A DNA stretch of 64,000 nt from Halarcobacter bivalviorum (lineage in GTDB: Bacteria; Campylobacterota; Campylobacteria; Campylobacterales; Arcobacteraceae): the NCBI RefSeq assembly GCF_003346815.1, contig NZ_CP031217.1, positions 1,116,001 to 1,180,000 on the forward strand, read 5' to 3'. Position 1 is the stretch's first letter, and every line of letters starts with the position of its first letter. The notes under the pieces were generated by a model that did no database searches, was not told the origin of the DNA, and saw nothing but the letters and a program-made list of their open reading frames with translations. Positions 7,427 through 15,288 of the stretch are shown piece by piece. The translations under genes were made by a program, and so were the position numbers.

Positions 7427-8893
7427 ATGAGCGAATCAAAAGCAAAGACGCAAAAGTTTATTGTTAAATTTTTTCCAGAAGTGATGGTAAAAGGGAGTAA
7501 AGCAAAAAGGCAAATGATTGACCAGCTTTATAGTAACATAAAAACAATACTTGGGCGAATTAGCAAAGAGATTGAGTACAAAAAGTTTTTTGATAAGATT
7601 GAAATAGTATCTCCTATTGAAGTAGTAGTTGAAGTTAGACAAAAATTATTAGATACTTCAGGAATTGAATTAGTTTTAGAAGCATTACAATTTGATAATA
7701 TCTCTACAATTGATGAAATGAAAGAGATTGTAAATAAATATTCAGCAAAAGAGATTCAAGGAAAAACTTTTGTAGTAAGAGCAAAAAGAAGTGGAGAACA
7801 TGAATTTAAATCTACTGATATGGAGAGAAATATCGGTGGATTTATGTTAGCAAATAATCCAGAAACAAAAGGTGTTGCTTTAAAAAATGCTGATGTTACT
7901 ATAAATATTGAACTTGTTCATAAACAGTTAAATATCATCACTCAAAAATATCAAGGTTTATCAGGTTTTCCTATTGGAACACAAGGGGATATTTTATCTC
8001 TTATGTCAGGTGGATTTGACTCAACAATCGCTTCATATTTAACTATGAAAAGAGGAATTAAAACACACTTTGTTTTCTTTAACCTTGGTGGAATCGCTCA
8101 TGAAATAGGTGTAAAACAAGTTGCATATTATCTTTGGAATAAGTTTGGAAGTTCTCATAGGGTTACTTTTACTTCTGTTCCTTTTGAAGATGTTGTAACA
8201 GAAATCTTTAACTCTACAAGTCAATCATATATGGGTGTTACACTAAAAAGACTTATGCTTATGGCTTCAGAAAAAATTGCTGATAAAATGGGAATAGATG
8301 CTCTTCTTACAGGAGAGAGTGTTGCTCAAGTATCAAGTCAAACACTAAGAAATTTAGCTTTAATTGATGAAGTTACAAATAAATTAGTTTTAAGACCTTT
8401 ATCAACTATGAATAAACCAGATATTATGGAAATGGCAAATCAAATAGGAACAAGAAGATTTGCTGAATCTATGCCAGAATATTGTGGAGTTATCTCTAAA
8501 AATCCAGTTACTCATGGTTCTTTTTCAAGAATAGAAAAAGAGGCTAAAAAGTTTAATTATGAAGTTTTAGATAAAGCAGTTGAAGATGCAATCACAATCA
8601 ATGTAGATGAGATTGATGCCGATGTAAATAGTATAGGGCAGATTGATATTATAAGTGATATCTCAAGTGGAGAATATACTATTATTGATATTAGACAAAG
8701 TGATGATTGTATTGAAACTTCTTGTGAAACAATCAAATTACCATTTTTTAAGCTAAAAACAGAGTTTGAAAAATTACCACAAGAGAAACAATATCTTTTT
8801 TATTGTGACAAAGGTATCTTAAGTCAATTACATGCTCAATATTTAATTGATTCTAAGGGATATAAAAATATTAAAGTGTATAGACCACAGTAG
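7427..8893 (+). CDS. thiI: tRNA uridine 4-sulfurtransferase ThiI with rhodanese domain
   Basis: ThiI activates tRNA U8 with ATP and transfers sulfur from a cysteine persulfide; it can also feed thiamine thiazole synthesis. Domains in order are an N-terminal ferredoxin-like region and THUMP (about 1-175), the adenylation domain with PP-loop SGGFDST (194-200), and a C-terminal rhodanese domain (about 400-488). Cys353 (YCG) and Cys460 (YCDKG) match the disulfide pair known in E. coli ThiI (344/456). The 488-residue length matches the long, rhodanese-containing form. It is a single gene ending in a hairpin, while thiE/thiD are 11 kb away. Confidence 0.95.
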   Translation: MSESKAKTQKFIVKFFPEVMVKGSKAKRQMIDQLYSNIKTILGRISKEIEYKKFFDKIEIVSPIEVVVEVRQKLLDTSGIELVLEALQFDNISTIDEMKEIVNKYSAKEIQGKTFVVRAKRSGEHEFKSTDMERNIGGFMLANNPETKGVALKNADVTINIELVHKQLNIITQKYQGLSGFPIGTQGDILSLMSGGFDSTIASYLTMKRGIKTHFVFFNLGGIAHEIGVKQVAYYLWNKFGSSHRVTFTSVPFEDVVTEIFNSTSQSYMGVTLKRLMLMASEKIADKMGIDALLTGESVAQVSSQTLRNLALIDEVTNKLVLRPLSTMNKPDIMEMANQIGTRRFAESMPEYCGVISKNPVTHGSFSRIEKEAKKFNYEVLDKAVEDAITINVDEIDADVNSIGQIDIISDISSGEYTIIDIRQSDDCIETSCETIKLPFFKLKTEFEKLPQEKQYLFYCDKGILSQLHAQYLIDSKGYKNIKVYRPQ

Positions 8894-8901
8894 GTCTATA
8901 C
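8878..8901. terminator. Hairpin terminator overlapping the thiI stop
   Basis: GTATAGACC (8878-8886) and GGTCTATAC (8893-8901) form a 9-bp stem with a 6-base loop, followed by TTCTTTTAACTT. The stop codon (8891-8893) lies at the loop edge. It separates convergent thiI and the lipocalin gene. Confidence 0.7.
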
Positions 8902-8911
8902 TTCTTTTAAC

Positions 8912-9424
8912 TTACTCTTGAATTGTCCAAATAAGTTTAGATAAATCATAATCTAAAGACTTTAATCTTTTTAAAATCTTCTCTTTTATATTTTCAGTTA
9001 ATCTTTTATCTCTTGATAAAATCCAAAGATATTTCTTACTTGGCTCACTAATTACTGCATAAGAATAATCTTCATCAAGCATTATAATCCAATAGTCTCC
9101 ATAAAAAGGCCAAAAGAAAGATACCTTTAGTTTTGAGTTTGTATTATCAACTGCATAGGCTTCGCCAATAGCTTCTGTTTTATTGTTAGTTGTTATTTTA
9201 GTACAGCTATTAATAACTTTTATTTTTTTATTCTCTTTAATACTATAAGTTGCAGTTACATTTTTACAATCTTTTTCAAAGCGATGCTCATATCTTGCTA
9301 TCTCATGCCAAGAACCAAGATATCTATCTAAATCAACTTTTTGCACACTTTTGATATTTGGGTCTTTGTATGAACAAGCAGTAAATAAAAATAGAACTAC
9401 AATACTAAGAAATATATTTTTCAT
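8912..9424 (-). CDS. Lipocalin-family lipoprotein, Blc-like
   Basis: A 170-residue lipoprotein. The signal peptide ends in lipobox LFTAC with lipidated Cys17. The mature part carries the lipocalin GxW motif as RYLGSWHEIARYEHRFEKDC, the paired cysteine of the bacterial lipocalin barrel (NSC near residue 75), and the late YAVISEPSKKYLWILSR strand. Blc-type lipocalins sit on the outer membrane and bind fatty acids or lysophospholipids. A paralogue without a lipobox lies at 24.5-25.0 kb inside the fatty-acid operon. It is transcribed alone. Confidence 0.9.
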   Translation of the reverse strand: MKNIFLSIVVLFLFTACSYKDPNIKSVQKVDLDRYLGSWHEIARYEHRFEKDCKNVTATYSIKENKKIKVINSCTKITTNNKTEAIGEAYAVDNTNSKLKVSFFWPFYGDYWIIMLDEDYSYAVISEPSKKYLWILSRDKRLTENIKEKILKRLKSLDYDLSKLIWTIQE

Positions 9425-9487
9425 AACTCTCCTTTTTTATTTAGTATATAAAAAAATATTGTTTTTTAGTAGCTTTAAATTAGTAGT

Positions 9488-10216
9488 TTATAAAAATTCT
9501 GTCATATAAGTTCTATATAATAGTGGTACAAAATTTTGTTGACATTTTTTATTTTCCCTTGTTTCTATTACTATTGCTTTAAAAAAAGTTGTCCAAAGTT
9601 TTTTAAACTTTTGTTCATCTTGAGATAGTTTTGGCTCTTCAAAGGAAGCAATATTTTGTATTCCAATAAAATCATCATTTTTGATAAAGGCAATTTTTCT
9701 ATTAATATCATGGATAATATATTTTTGATTATTTAGCCTTTTGAAAAAATGCTTACCTAAAAAATAAACAACATTAAATTTAGTTTCTATTTTTGCATAA
9801 AGTGTTCCATCTTCAAGTTCTTCAAATCTAGCAAAACCTGTCATCTTATGTACATGATGAAAAAGCTCTTTTTGTAGGTTTTCTAAATAGAAGACTTCAG
9901 GATTATTTATATTAAAAAGTTCATTTGTATCTTTAAAACCTAAAATAATATATTTTAAAAGAGCTAGCTCAAACTCCTTTGTATCACACATAAAAGAGTT
10001 TAATATAAGTTCAAAACATTTTTTAGGAAACTTCTTTTTTATAGCTTCCAAAACTTTTAAACTCTTCTCTTTTGTTGTTTTAATTTCAACTATTTCTTCT
10101 AAAAGTAGGGTATTTGGCATTTTATCTGCTATCTTAGAAGGGCGTAAACTTTTATAATAAACTTCATAAACTAAAGTTAAAAAACCTTCAAAACTTTTAT
10201 CATATATTAAAATCAT
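9488..10216 (-). CDS. TIGR03915-type partner of the radical-SAM DNA repair protein
   Basis: A 242-residue protein beginning ILIYDKSFEGFLTLVYEVYY, the hallmark opening of the TIGR03915 family (probable DNA metabolism protein). The C-terminal FKAIVIETRENKKCQQNFVP and YMTEFL stretch is also typical, although many members are a little longer. Its start overlaps the stop of the radical-SAM gene by 4 bases, so the two are co-translated; this pairing is seen in many bacteria. The biochemical activity of the pair has not been established as far as I know. A role in DNA repair or modification is a family-level inference. Confidence 0.85.
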   Translation of the reverse strand: MILIYDKSFEGFLTLVYEVYYKSLRPSKIADKMPNTLLLEEIVEIKTTKEKSLKVLEAIKKKFPKKCFELILNSFMCDTKEFELALLKYIILGFKDTNELFNINNPEVFYLENLQKELFHHVHKMTGFARFEELEDGTLYAKIETKFNVVYFLGKHFFKRLNNQKYIIHDINRKIAFIKNDDFIGIQNIASFEEPKLSQDEQKFKKLWTTFFKAIVIETRENKKCQQNFVPLLYRTYMTEFL

Positions 10217-11454
10217 AATTCACCTGTAATATGACTATAGTTTATATCAAATAGTGAGGGTTGTATTATCTTCTTTTTTGGTGGAGCTATTATTGCTTCT
10301 TTGATATTCTCTTTATAAAAAGAGATTTTACTATGGTATTTCCCTTTGCAAGTTATAAAATATTGAGCTCTTTTTAGTGAGATTTTTAATTTTTTTAAAT
10401 CACTAAAATCTAAAGATTTAAAGCGTCTAGCTTTTAATATTTTAAATACACCTCTAACTCCTACTCCTGGTATTCTAAGAAGTTCATCCTTACTAGCTTT
10501 GTTTATTTCCATAGGAAAATATTGCAAGTTGTTTAAAGCCCAAGAAGTTTTAGGGTCAACATCTTCATCAAGATTTGGAAACTCATCACTTACAATCTCA
10601 TCATAAGAAAAATCATAAAATCTTAAAAGCCAATCAGCTTGATAAAGCCTATGTTCTCTTAAAAGAGGTGGTTTATTTATTATGGCTGGAAGATTTTTAT
10701 CATCATTTACAGGAATATAAGCACTATAATAGACTCTTTTTAAAAGAGCTTTATCATATAAAACTGAACTTAATTTTAAGATATCTTTATCACTCTCTGG
10801 AGTTGCTCCAACTATTAGTTGAGTGCTCATTCCAATTGGTTTACTATTTTTCTCTAAGCTAATATCTCTTGCATATTTAAGTGGTTGCAATACCTTTTCT
10901 TTAGTTTTATTTGGAGCAAGTAGTTTAAGTGATTTATCACTTGGAAGTTCAATATTTGAGCTAACTCTATTTGCTAAAGAGACTACTTGTGCTATAAGTC
11001 TTTCATCTGCTCCTGGAATTAGTTTTACATGAATGTATCCATTAAAATGATATTCATGTCTTAATATTTTTAAAGCTCTTAAGATTAGATTTGTAGTATG
11101 GTCTTCACTATCAATTATTCCTGAACTTAAAAAAAGACCCTCTATATAATTTCTTTTGTAAAAATTTATTGTAATATCTGCAAGTTCTCGAGGAGAAAAA
11201 GCAGCTCTTTTTATCTCATTACTTTTTCTATTAATACAATAAGCACAATCATAAATACAAAAATTTGTAAGTAATACTTTTAAAAGTGAAACACATCTTC
11301 CATCAGCAGTAAAGGTGTGACAAATTCCACTATTATGTGTTGCTCCAAGTTCCCCCGTTTTATGGTTGTTATCACTTCCACTAGAACTGCAACTTACATC
11401 ATATTTTGCACTATCTGCAAGTATTTGCATCTTTTCATAAATATCTTTTCTCAT
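10213..11454 (-). CDS. Putative DNA modification/repair radical SAM protein (TIGR03916 type)
   Basis: The 413-residue protein contains the radical-SAM cluster motif CxxxCxxC as NFCIYDCAYC (Cys66, 70, 73). Upstream are further cysteines in the conserved CHTFTADGRCVSLLKVL block. Near residues 325-345 is a helix-hairpin-helix (ELLRIPGVGVRGVFKILKAR), a non-specific DNA-binding element. Combining radical SAM with HhH and the TIGR03915 partner is the basis for a predicted DNA-lesion chemistry. It is upstream of, and overlaps, its partner. Substrate unknown; calling it a spore photoproduct lyase would be unsupported. Confidence 0.88.
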   Translation of the reverse strand: MRKDIYEKMQILADSAKYDVSCSSSGSDNNHKTGELGATHNSGICHTFTADGRCVSLLKVLLTNFCIYDCAYCINRKSNEIKRAAFSPRELADITINFYKRNYIEGLFLSSGIIDSEDHTTNLILRALKILRHEYHFNGYIHVKLIPGADERLIAQVVSLANRVSSNIELPSDKSLKLLAPNKTKEKVLQPLKYARDISLEKNSKPIGMSTQLIVGATPESDKDILKLSSVLYDKALLKRVYYSAYIPVNDDKNLPAIINKPPLLREHRLYQADWLLRFYDFSYDEIVSDEFPNLDEDVDPKTSWALNNLQYFPMEINKASKDELLRIPGVGVRGVFKILKARRFKSLDFSDLKKLKISLKRAQYFITCKGKYHSKISFYKENIKEAIIAPPKKKIIQPSLFDINYSHITGEL

Positions 11455-11536
11455 AAAGATATTTTACTATTAAAAATTTATTGATATTTTTTTTATTGCA
11501 AAATGCAATAATTATTTCTTAGCTAAAGATTAATCT

Positions 11537-11542
11537 TATAAT
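11537..11542 (+). promoter_or_regulatory. Possible -10 box upstream of the PAS-PAS chemoreceptor
   Basis: TATAAT within TCTTATAATTGAC, 92 bases before the ATG at 11634, in the 180-base divergent gap. A later TATTAT stretch near 11603 is an alternative. Confidence 0.35.
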
Positions 11543-11633
11543 TGACAAAATAACTTAACTTTTTTTATTACATTTATAGCTAAAATATTAGAGTTGGTTT
11601 TTATTATATTATGTAAGTTAAAGAAGGAAGTTA

Positions 11634-13175
11634 ATGTCGATTTTTATTTCAAAAAAACAAAAAGCGCAATTAGAAACGATTAATCAAAACTTTGCCGTAA
11701 TATCTTTTACTCCTGAAGGAGTTATCAAAGAGGCAAACAGGGCTTTTTTAGATGCTATGGGTTATGAACTTAATGAAGTAGTTGGAAAGCATCATAGTAT
11801 TTTCTGTGACAAAAACTATGTAAATAGTTCTTCATATACAAAATTTTGGAGTGATCTTGCTTTAGGAAAAGTTAATACTTCAGAATTCAAAAGAGTTAAA
11901 AAAAATGGGGAGTCTATTTTTATTCAAGCCTCTTATAGTCCTGTAAAAGATTCATCTGGAAAAGTATATGAGGTAATAAAATTTGCCCAAGATATTACAG
12001 AGCAAAAATTAAAGAATTTATATATTCAAAGTCAAATTGATGCAATAAGTAAATCACAAGCAATTATTGAGTTTGATATTAATGGAATAATTCAAACAGC
12101 AAATGAAAACTTTTTAAATACTTTAGGTTATAGATTAGAAGAGATTGTAGGAAAACATCATAGTATTTTTTGTGAAAAAAGTTATGTTGATTCAAATGCT
12201 TATGAAAAGTTTTGGGAAAAACTAAAAAGAGGAGAATTTGATTCAGGACAATATAAAAGGGTTTCAAAAAGTGGAAAAGATATTTGGATTATGGCTTCAT
12301 ATAACCCGATTCTTGATTTAGATGGAAGACCTTATCGAGTTATAAAATTTGCTACAGATATAAGTGAAAGAAAAAAGATGATGATTCAAATTGATAAAGA
12401 TGTAAATAAACTAGGAACATCTTTAAATAATCTATCTACAACTTCATACTCTTTAACACAAAGAGCAAAAGAGACTATGACAGAAGCACAAGAGGTATCT
12501 TCTTCTGTTATTGAAGTTAATAGTTCAACTTCAGAAGTTTCACAAAAAATTCAAACAATGCAAAAATCTATTATTGAAATATCAGAATCAACTCAAAAGA
12601 GTAAAAAAGTTGCTGATGAAGCACAAGAAAAAACGGGAAGAATAATTGAAGCTATTAAAAAATTAAATAATGAATCAGAAAAAATTGATGAAACAATAGG
12701 AATGATTTCTCAAATTGCATTTCAAACAAATATTCTTTCTTTAAATGCAGCAGTTGAAGCAGCAACAGCTGGAGAAGCAGGGAAAGGTTTTGCGGTAGTT
12801 GCACAAGAAGTTAGAAACTTAGCAAACAGAAGTGATGAAGCAACAAAAGAGATAACTACTGCAATTGAATATATTCAAAATCTTGTACGAGAATCTTTAG
12901 AATCAATTACAAATATTGATGAAACAATAAAGCAGATGAATATTATGTCAAATCAAATTTCTGATTCTATGATAGAGCAAAAATCTTTATCAAATGATGT
13001 GGCAAATTTAACTTTACAAAATAGTGATAAACTAAATCAAGTAACAAATAATATTTCTTCTTTATCTACTAATGCAAAAGAGACAGATGTTGAATCAAAT
13101 GATAATTTAAATGTTTCAAATGAGCTAATTGAAGTTTCAAATGATTTAATAGAGACACTTACAAAATTAAGATAA
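11634..13175 (+). CDS. Soluble PAS-PAS methyl-accepting chemotaxis protein, BdlA-like
   Basis: A 513-residue cytoplasmic receptor with no membrane segment. Two tandem PAS domains (about 15-125 and 135-245) are close copies of each other, sharing VGKHHSIFC and a closing VIKFAxDI. They are followed by a coiled coil and a full MCP signalling tip ([20 protein letters not shown]), so it should dock to CheA/CheW. This PAS-PAS-MCP order without a membrane anchor matches Pseudomonas BdlA and Aer-like energy or redox sensors. The VGKHHSIFC copies suggest heme or flavin binding, but that is inferred. AAGGAAG precedes the ATG. Confidence 0.92.
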   Translation: MSIFISKKQKAQLETINQNFAVISFTPEGVIKEANRAFLDAMGYELNEVVGKHHSIFCDKNYVNSSSYTKFWSDLALGKVNTSEFKRVKKNGESIFIQASYSPVKDSSGKVYEVIKFAQDITEQKLKNLYIQSQIDAISKSQAIIEFDINGIIQTANENFLNTLGYRLEEIVGKHHSIFCEKSYVDSNAYEKFWEKLKRGEFDSGQYKRVSKSGKDIWIMASYNPILDLDGRPYRVIKFATDISERKKMMIQIDKDVNKLGTSLNNLSTTSYSLTQRAKETMTEAQEVSSSVIEVNSSTSEVSQKIQTMQKSIIEISESTQKSKKVADEAQEKTGRIIEAIKKLNNESEKIDETIGMISQIAFQTNILSLNAAVEAATAGEAGKGFAVVAQEVRNLANRSDEATKEITTAIEYIQNLVRESLESITNIDETIKQMNIMSNQISDSMIEQKSLSNDVANLTLQNSDKLNQVTNNISSLSTNAKETDVESNDNLNVSNELIEVSNDLIETLTKLR

Positions 13176-13196
13176 AAATAGTTTTCTATTTTTATC
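13171..13196. terminator. Bidirectional terminator hairpin
   Basis: GATAAAAATAG (13171-13181) and CTATTTTTATC (13186-13196) pair perfectly over 11 bp around a TTTT loop, followed by TTTT. It sits between the convergent chemoreceptor and SPFH genes. Confidence 0.75.
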
Positions 13197-13206
13197 TTTT
13201 TTAATC

Positions 13207-14106
13207 TTAGTCTTTTTTCGCAACTAAGTTTCCACTAATTATAGCTTCTCTAATTTGAGTACCTATTTCACTAAAGTTTGATGGGCTATTTGGCATCATA
13301 ATAGTATTTGAATCAGAGGCAGCTACATCTTTTAGTGTATCAAAGTATTGAGTAATTAAAATTAAATTTAATATTTCTGTTGATTGAATTCCTTCAATTT
13401 TTTTCATTTCATCAATACTCTCTTTAAATCCATTTATTATGGCGATTCTTTGATTTGCTATACCTTCACCTTGTAGTTTTTTACTTTCAGCTTCAGCTTC
13501 AGCTCTTTTAACCATAAGTATTTTTTCTGCCTCAGCTTTTTCAATTGCTGCTAATTTTTCCCTCTCACTAGCAACAATTTCATTCATTGCTTGGATAATT
13601 CTATCATCTACATCAATATCTGTTACTAAAGTCTTAACAATCTCATATCCAAAGCCATCAATAGCCTCACCAAGTTCTATTTTTATGGCATTTGCAATTT
13701 CATCTTTTTTTTCAAACACTTCATCAAGTTTCATTTTTGGAACTTCAGCTCTAACAACATCAAACAAGTAACTATTTATCTGCTCTTTTACATCCTCAAG
13801 TTCATAATAAGATTTATAGATTTGATTTTTATCATCTAAAATTCTATATTGTGCAGATACTACCACATCTACAAATACATTATCTTTTGTTTTTGTAGAA
13901 ACTCTTACATCAAGTTGCTGGATTCTAAGAGATTGTGTTGTAACGATTTGATCTATAAAAGGTATTTTAAAATTAATACCTGCATTGGCAATTTTTGTAA
14001 ACTTACCAAATCTTTCAATTATACTTACTGTTTGTTGCGATACTTGAAAAGCACTATCTAAAGAGATAATTCTTAGAAAGTCAAAATTATTTATTCCATT
14101 TAACAT
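13207..14106 (-). CDS. SPFH/Band-7 (stomatin-like) protein
   Basis: A 299-residue protein with an SPFH domain from about residue 20 (VSQQTVSIIERFGKFTKIAN, NAGINFKIPFID) to 190. A long Ala/Glu-rich coiled coil follows (about 190-240, EKAEAEKILMVKRAEAEAES), then a C-terminal oligomerisation region. It lacks a clear N-terminal membrane helix, so it resembles the plant HIR-like prokaryotic stomatins more than HflK/HflC. These proteins form rings or scaffolds on the inner membrane. No NfeD or protease partner is adjacent, and it is transcribed alone. Confidence 0.88.
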   Translation of the reverse strand: MLNGINNFDFLRIISLDSAFQVSQQTVSIIERFGKFTKIANAGINFKIPFIDQIVTTQSLRIQQLDVRVSTKTKDNVFVDVVVSAQYRILDDKNQIYKSYYELEDVKEQINSYLFDVVRAEVPKMKLDEVFEKKDEIANAIKIELGEAIDGFGYEIVKTLVTDIDVDDRIIQAMNEIVASEREKLAAIEKAEAEKILMVKRAEAEAESKKLQGEGIANQRIAIINGFKESIDEMKKIEGIQSTEILNLILITQYFDTLKDVAASDSNTIMMPNSPSNFSEIGTQIREAIISGNLVAKKD

Positions 14107-14185
14107 GATAAATCCTTCTATGTTTACTTCTATTCAAAATTATTAGATAATAACACAGCTTAACAAAATAATGAGTAATATAATA

Positions 14186-15049
14186 TTATTTAATCTCATC
14201 TCTTAATTTTTCTATGGCAAGTTCTTTCTTTTTTGCTTCTACCATAATATCAATACTTTTACTCTCTTCTTCAAACATTTTTTCAAGTTCAAAGAAATCT
14301 TTTGCTTCAATAAAGTCAGCATGATTTCCAAATTTCCCATCTCCTTTTGAAGAAAGATGAACTTTAGGTCTTTTTTTTTGCCAAGTTTTTAAAATATCTT
14401 TTGGCTCAAACTCACTTAAATTTAGACTGTGATGATAAATATCAAAGACCATCGGTATTTTTGTTGTTTGGCATACTTCAAGTATTTCTTTAGCTGTATA
14501 AACTCTTTCATCATTTTCTAAAGCAAGTCTTTGTTTTAGCCAATCTTCTTTTTCAATGGTTTCAACAAGTTTTTCTAAAGCAGAGTTTTTATCTCCATAA
14601 GCTCCTCTACCATGAATTAAAACTGTTCCATTATCATCTATTCCCAATCTATCAAAAAGCCAAAAAAACATCTCTAATTCTCTTAATGAGTTTTCTATAA
14701 CATTCTCTTTAGGAGAGTTTAAAACAGTATATTGTCCAGGGTGTATTGTAATTCTTGTATCAAAATCTTTTAATCTCTCTTTTGTCTCATCAAAAATAGG
14801 TGCTAACTTATCAAGCCAAGCCATATCAAAAAGTTTATGGGAAATAAAAGGAACAAAAGAGTTTCCAAGTCTAAAAATAGGGTAGTTATTAGTTTTTGAA
14901 TACTCTAAAAGCTCAATTAACTCTTTTGCATTTTGTTTTACTTTTTTTTCAACATTTTCATAGTTTAAATTATTTAAATTTATAGTTCTATTTGTAGATA
15001 AACTATTATCACTTTTTGAACAAAAAAATCCAAATCTATACATTACCAT
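14186..15049 (-). CDS. uvsE: UV DNA damage endonuclease UvsE/UvdE
   Basis: UvsE nicks DNA 5' to UV photoproducts and some abasic or oxidised sites, starting an excision route independent of UvrABC. The 287-residue TIM barrel shows the family's metal-ligand blocks: RITIHPGQYTVLNSP (around 100), VLIHGRGAYGDK (143), LALENDE (about 175), PMVFDIYHHSLN (about 198) and KVHLSSKGDG (about 230). Length is typical of bacterial UvsE. It overlaps the TIGR03643 gene by 7 bases and is last in a minus-strand run that includes aarF, so expression is probably coupled. Confidence 0.93.
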   Translation of the reverse strand: MVMYRFGFFCSKSDNSLSTNRTINLNNLNYENVEKKVKQNAKELIELLEYSKTNNYPIFRLGNSFVPFISHKLFDMAWLDKLAPIFDETKERLKDFDTRITIHPGQYTVLNSPKENVIENSLRELEMFFWLFDRLGIDDNGTVLIHGRGAYGDKNSALEKLVETIEKEDWLKQRLALENDERVYTAKEILEVCQTTKIPMVFDIYHHSLNLSEFEPKDILKTWQKKRPKVHLSSKGDGKFGNHADFIEAKDFFELEKMFEEESKSIDIMVEAKKKELAIEKLRDEIK

Positions 15050-15288
15050 GGTCCTTTGAATCTAATTGGTTTAAAATCAACTTTTTTTTCATGTTTGGTC
15101 GCTCTTCCTTGAACTCTTTTTCGCCATCTTTTATAAGCTTGTGAAGAGATAAGCTCTCTCATTAGATTTTTTACTTGGTTTTCACTTAGATTAAACTCTT
15201 TTTGAATTCCTTCAAAAGTAGTTCTATCTTGCCAAGCCATCTGTATTAAACGATTTTTATCTTCTATATTTAAATCTATTTTTTTCAT
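15043..15288 (-). CDS. TIGR03643/DUF2805 family small protein
   Basis: An 81-residue basic protein matching the TIGR03643 pattern: DKNRLIQMAWQDRTTFEGIQ followed by a helix-turn-helix-like segment NLSENQVKNLMRELIS, then SQAYKRWRKRVQGRATKH and a C-terminal PIRFKG. This family often occurs beside photolyase or other light-response genes in other bacteria. Here it sits between aarF and uvsE, overlapping aarF by 4 bases and uvsE by 7. The basic tail suggests nucleic-acid binding, but the function is unknown. Confidence 0.88.
   Translation of the reverse strand: MKKIDLNIEDKNRLIQMAWQDRTTFEGIQKEFNLSENQVKNLMRELISSQAYKRWRKRVQGRATKHEKKVDFKPIRFKGPW

Noticed and set aside
10575-11032. Plus-strand open frames opposite the radical-SAM gene
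   Set aside because: They are antisense shadows of a strongly conserved protein and have no ribosome sites.
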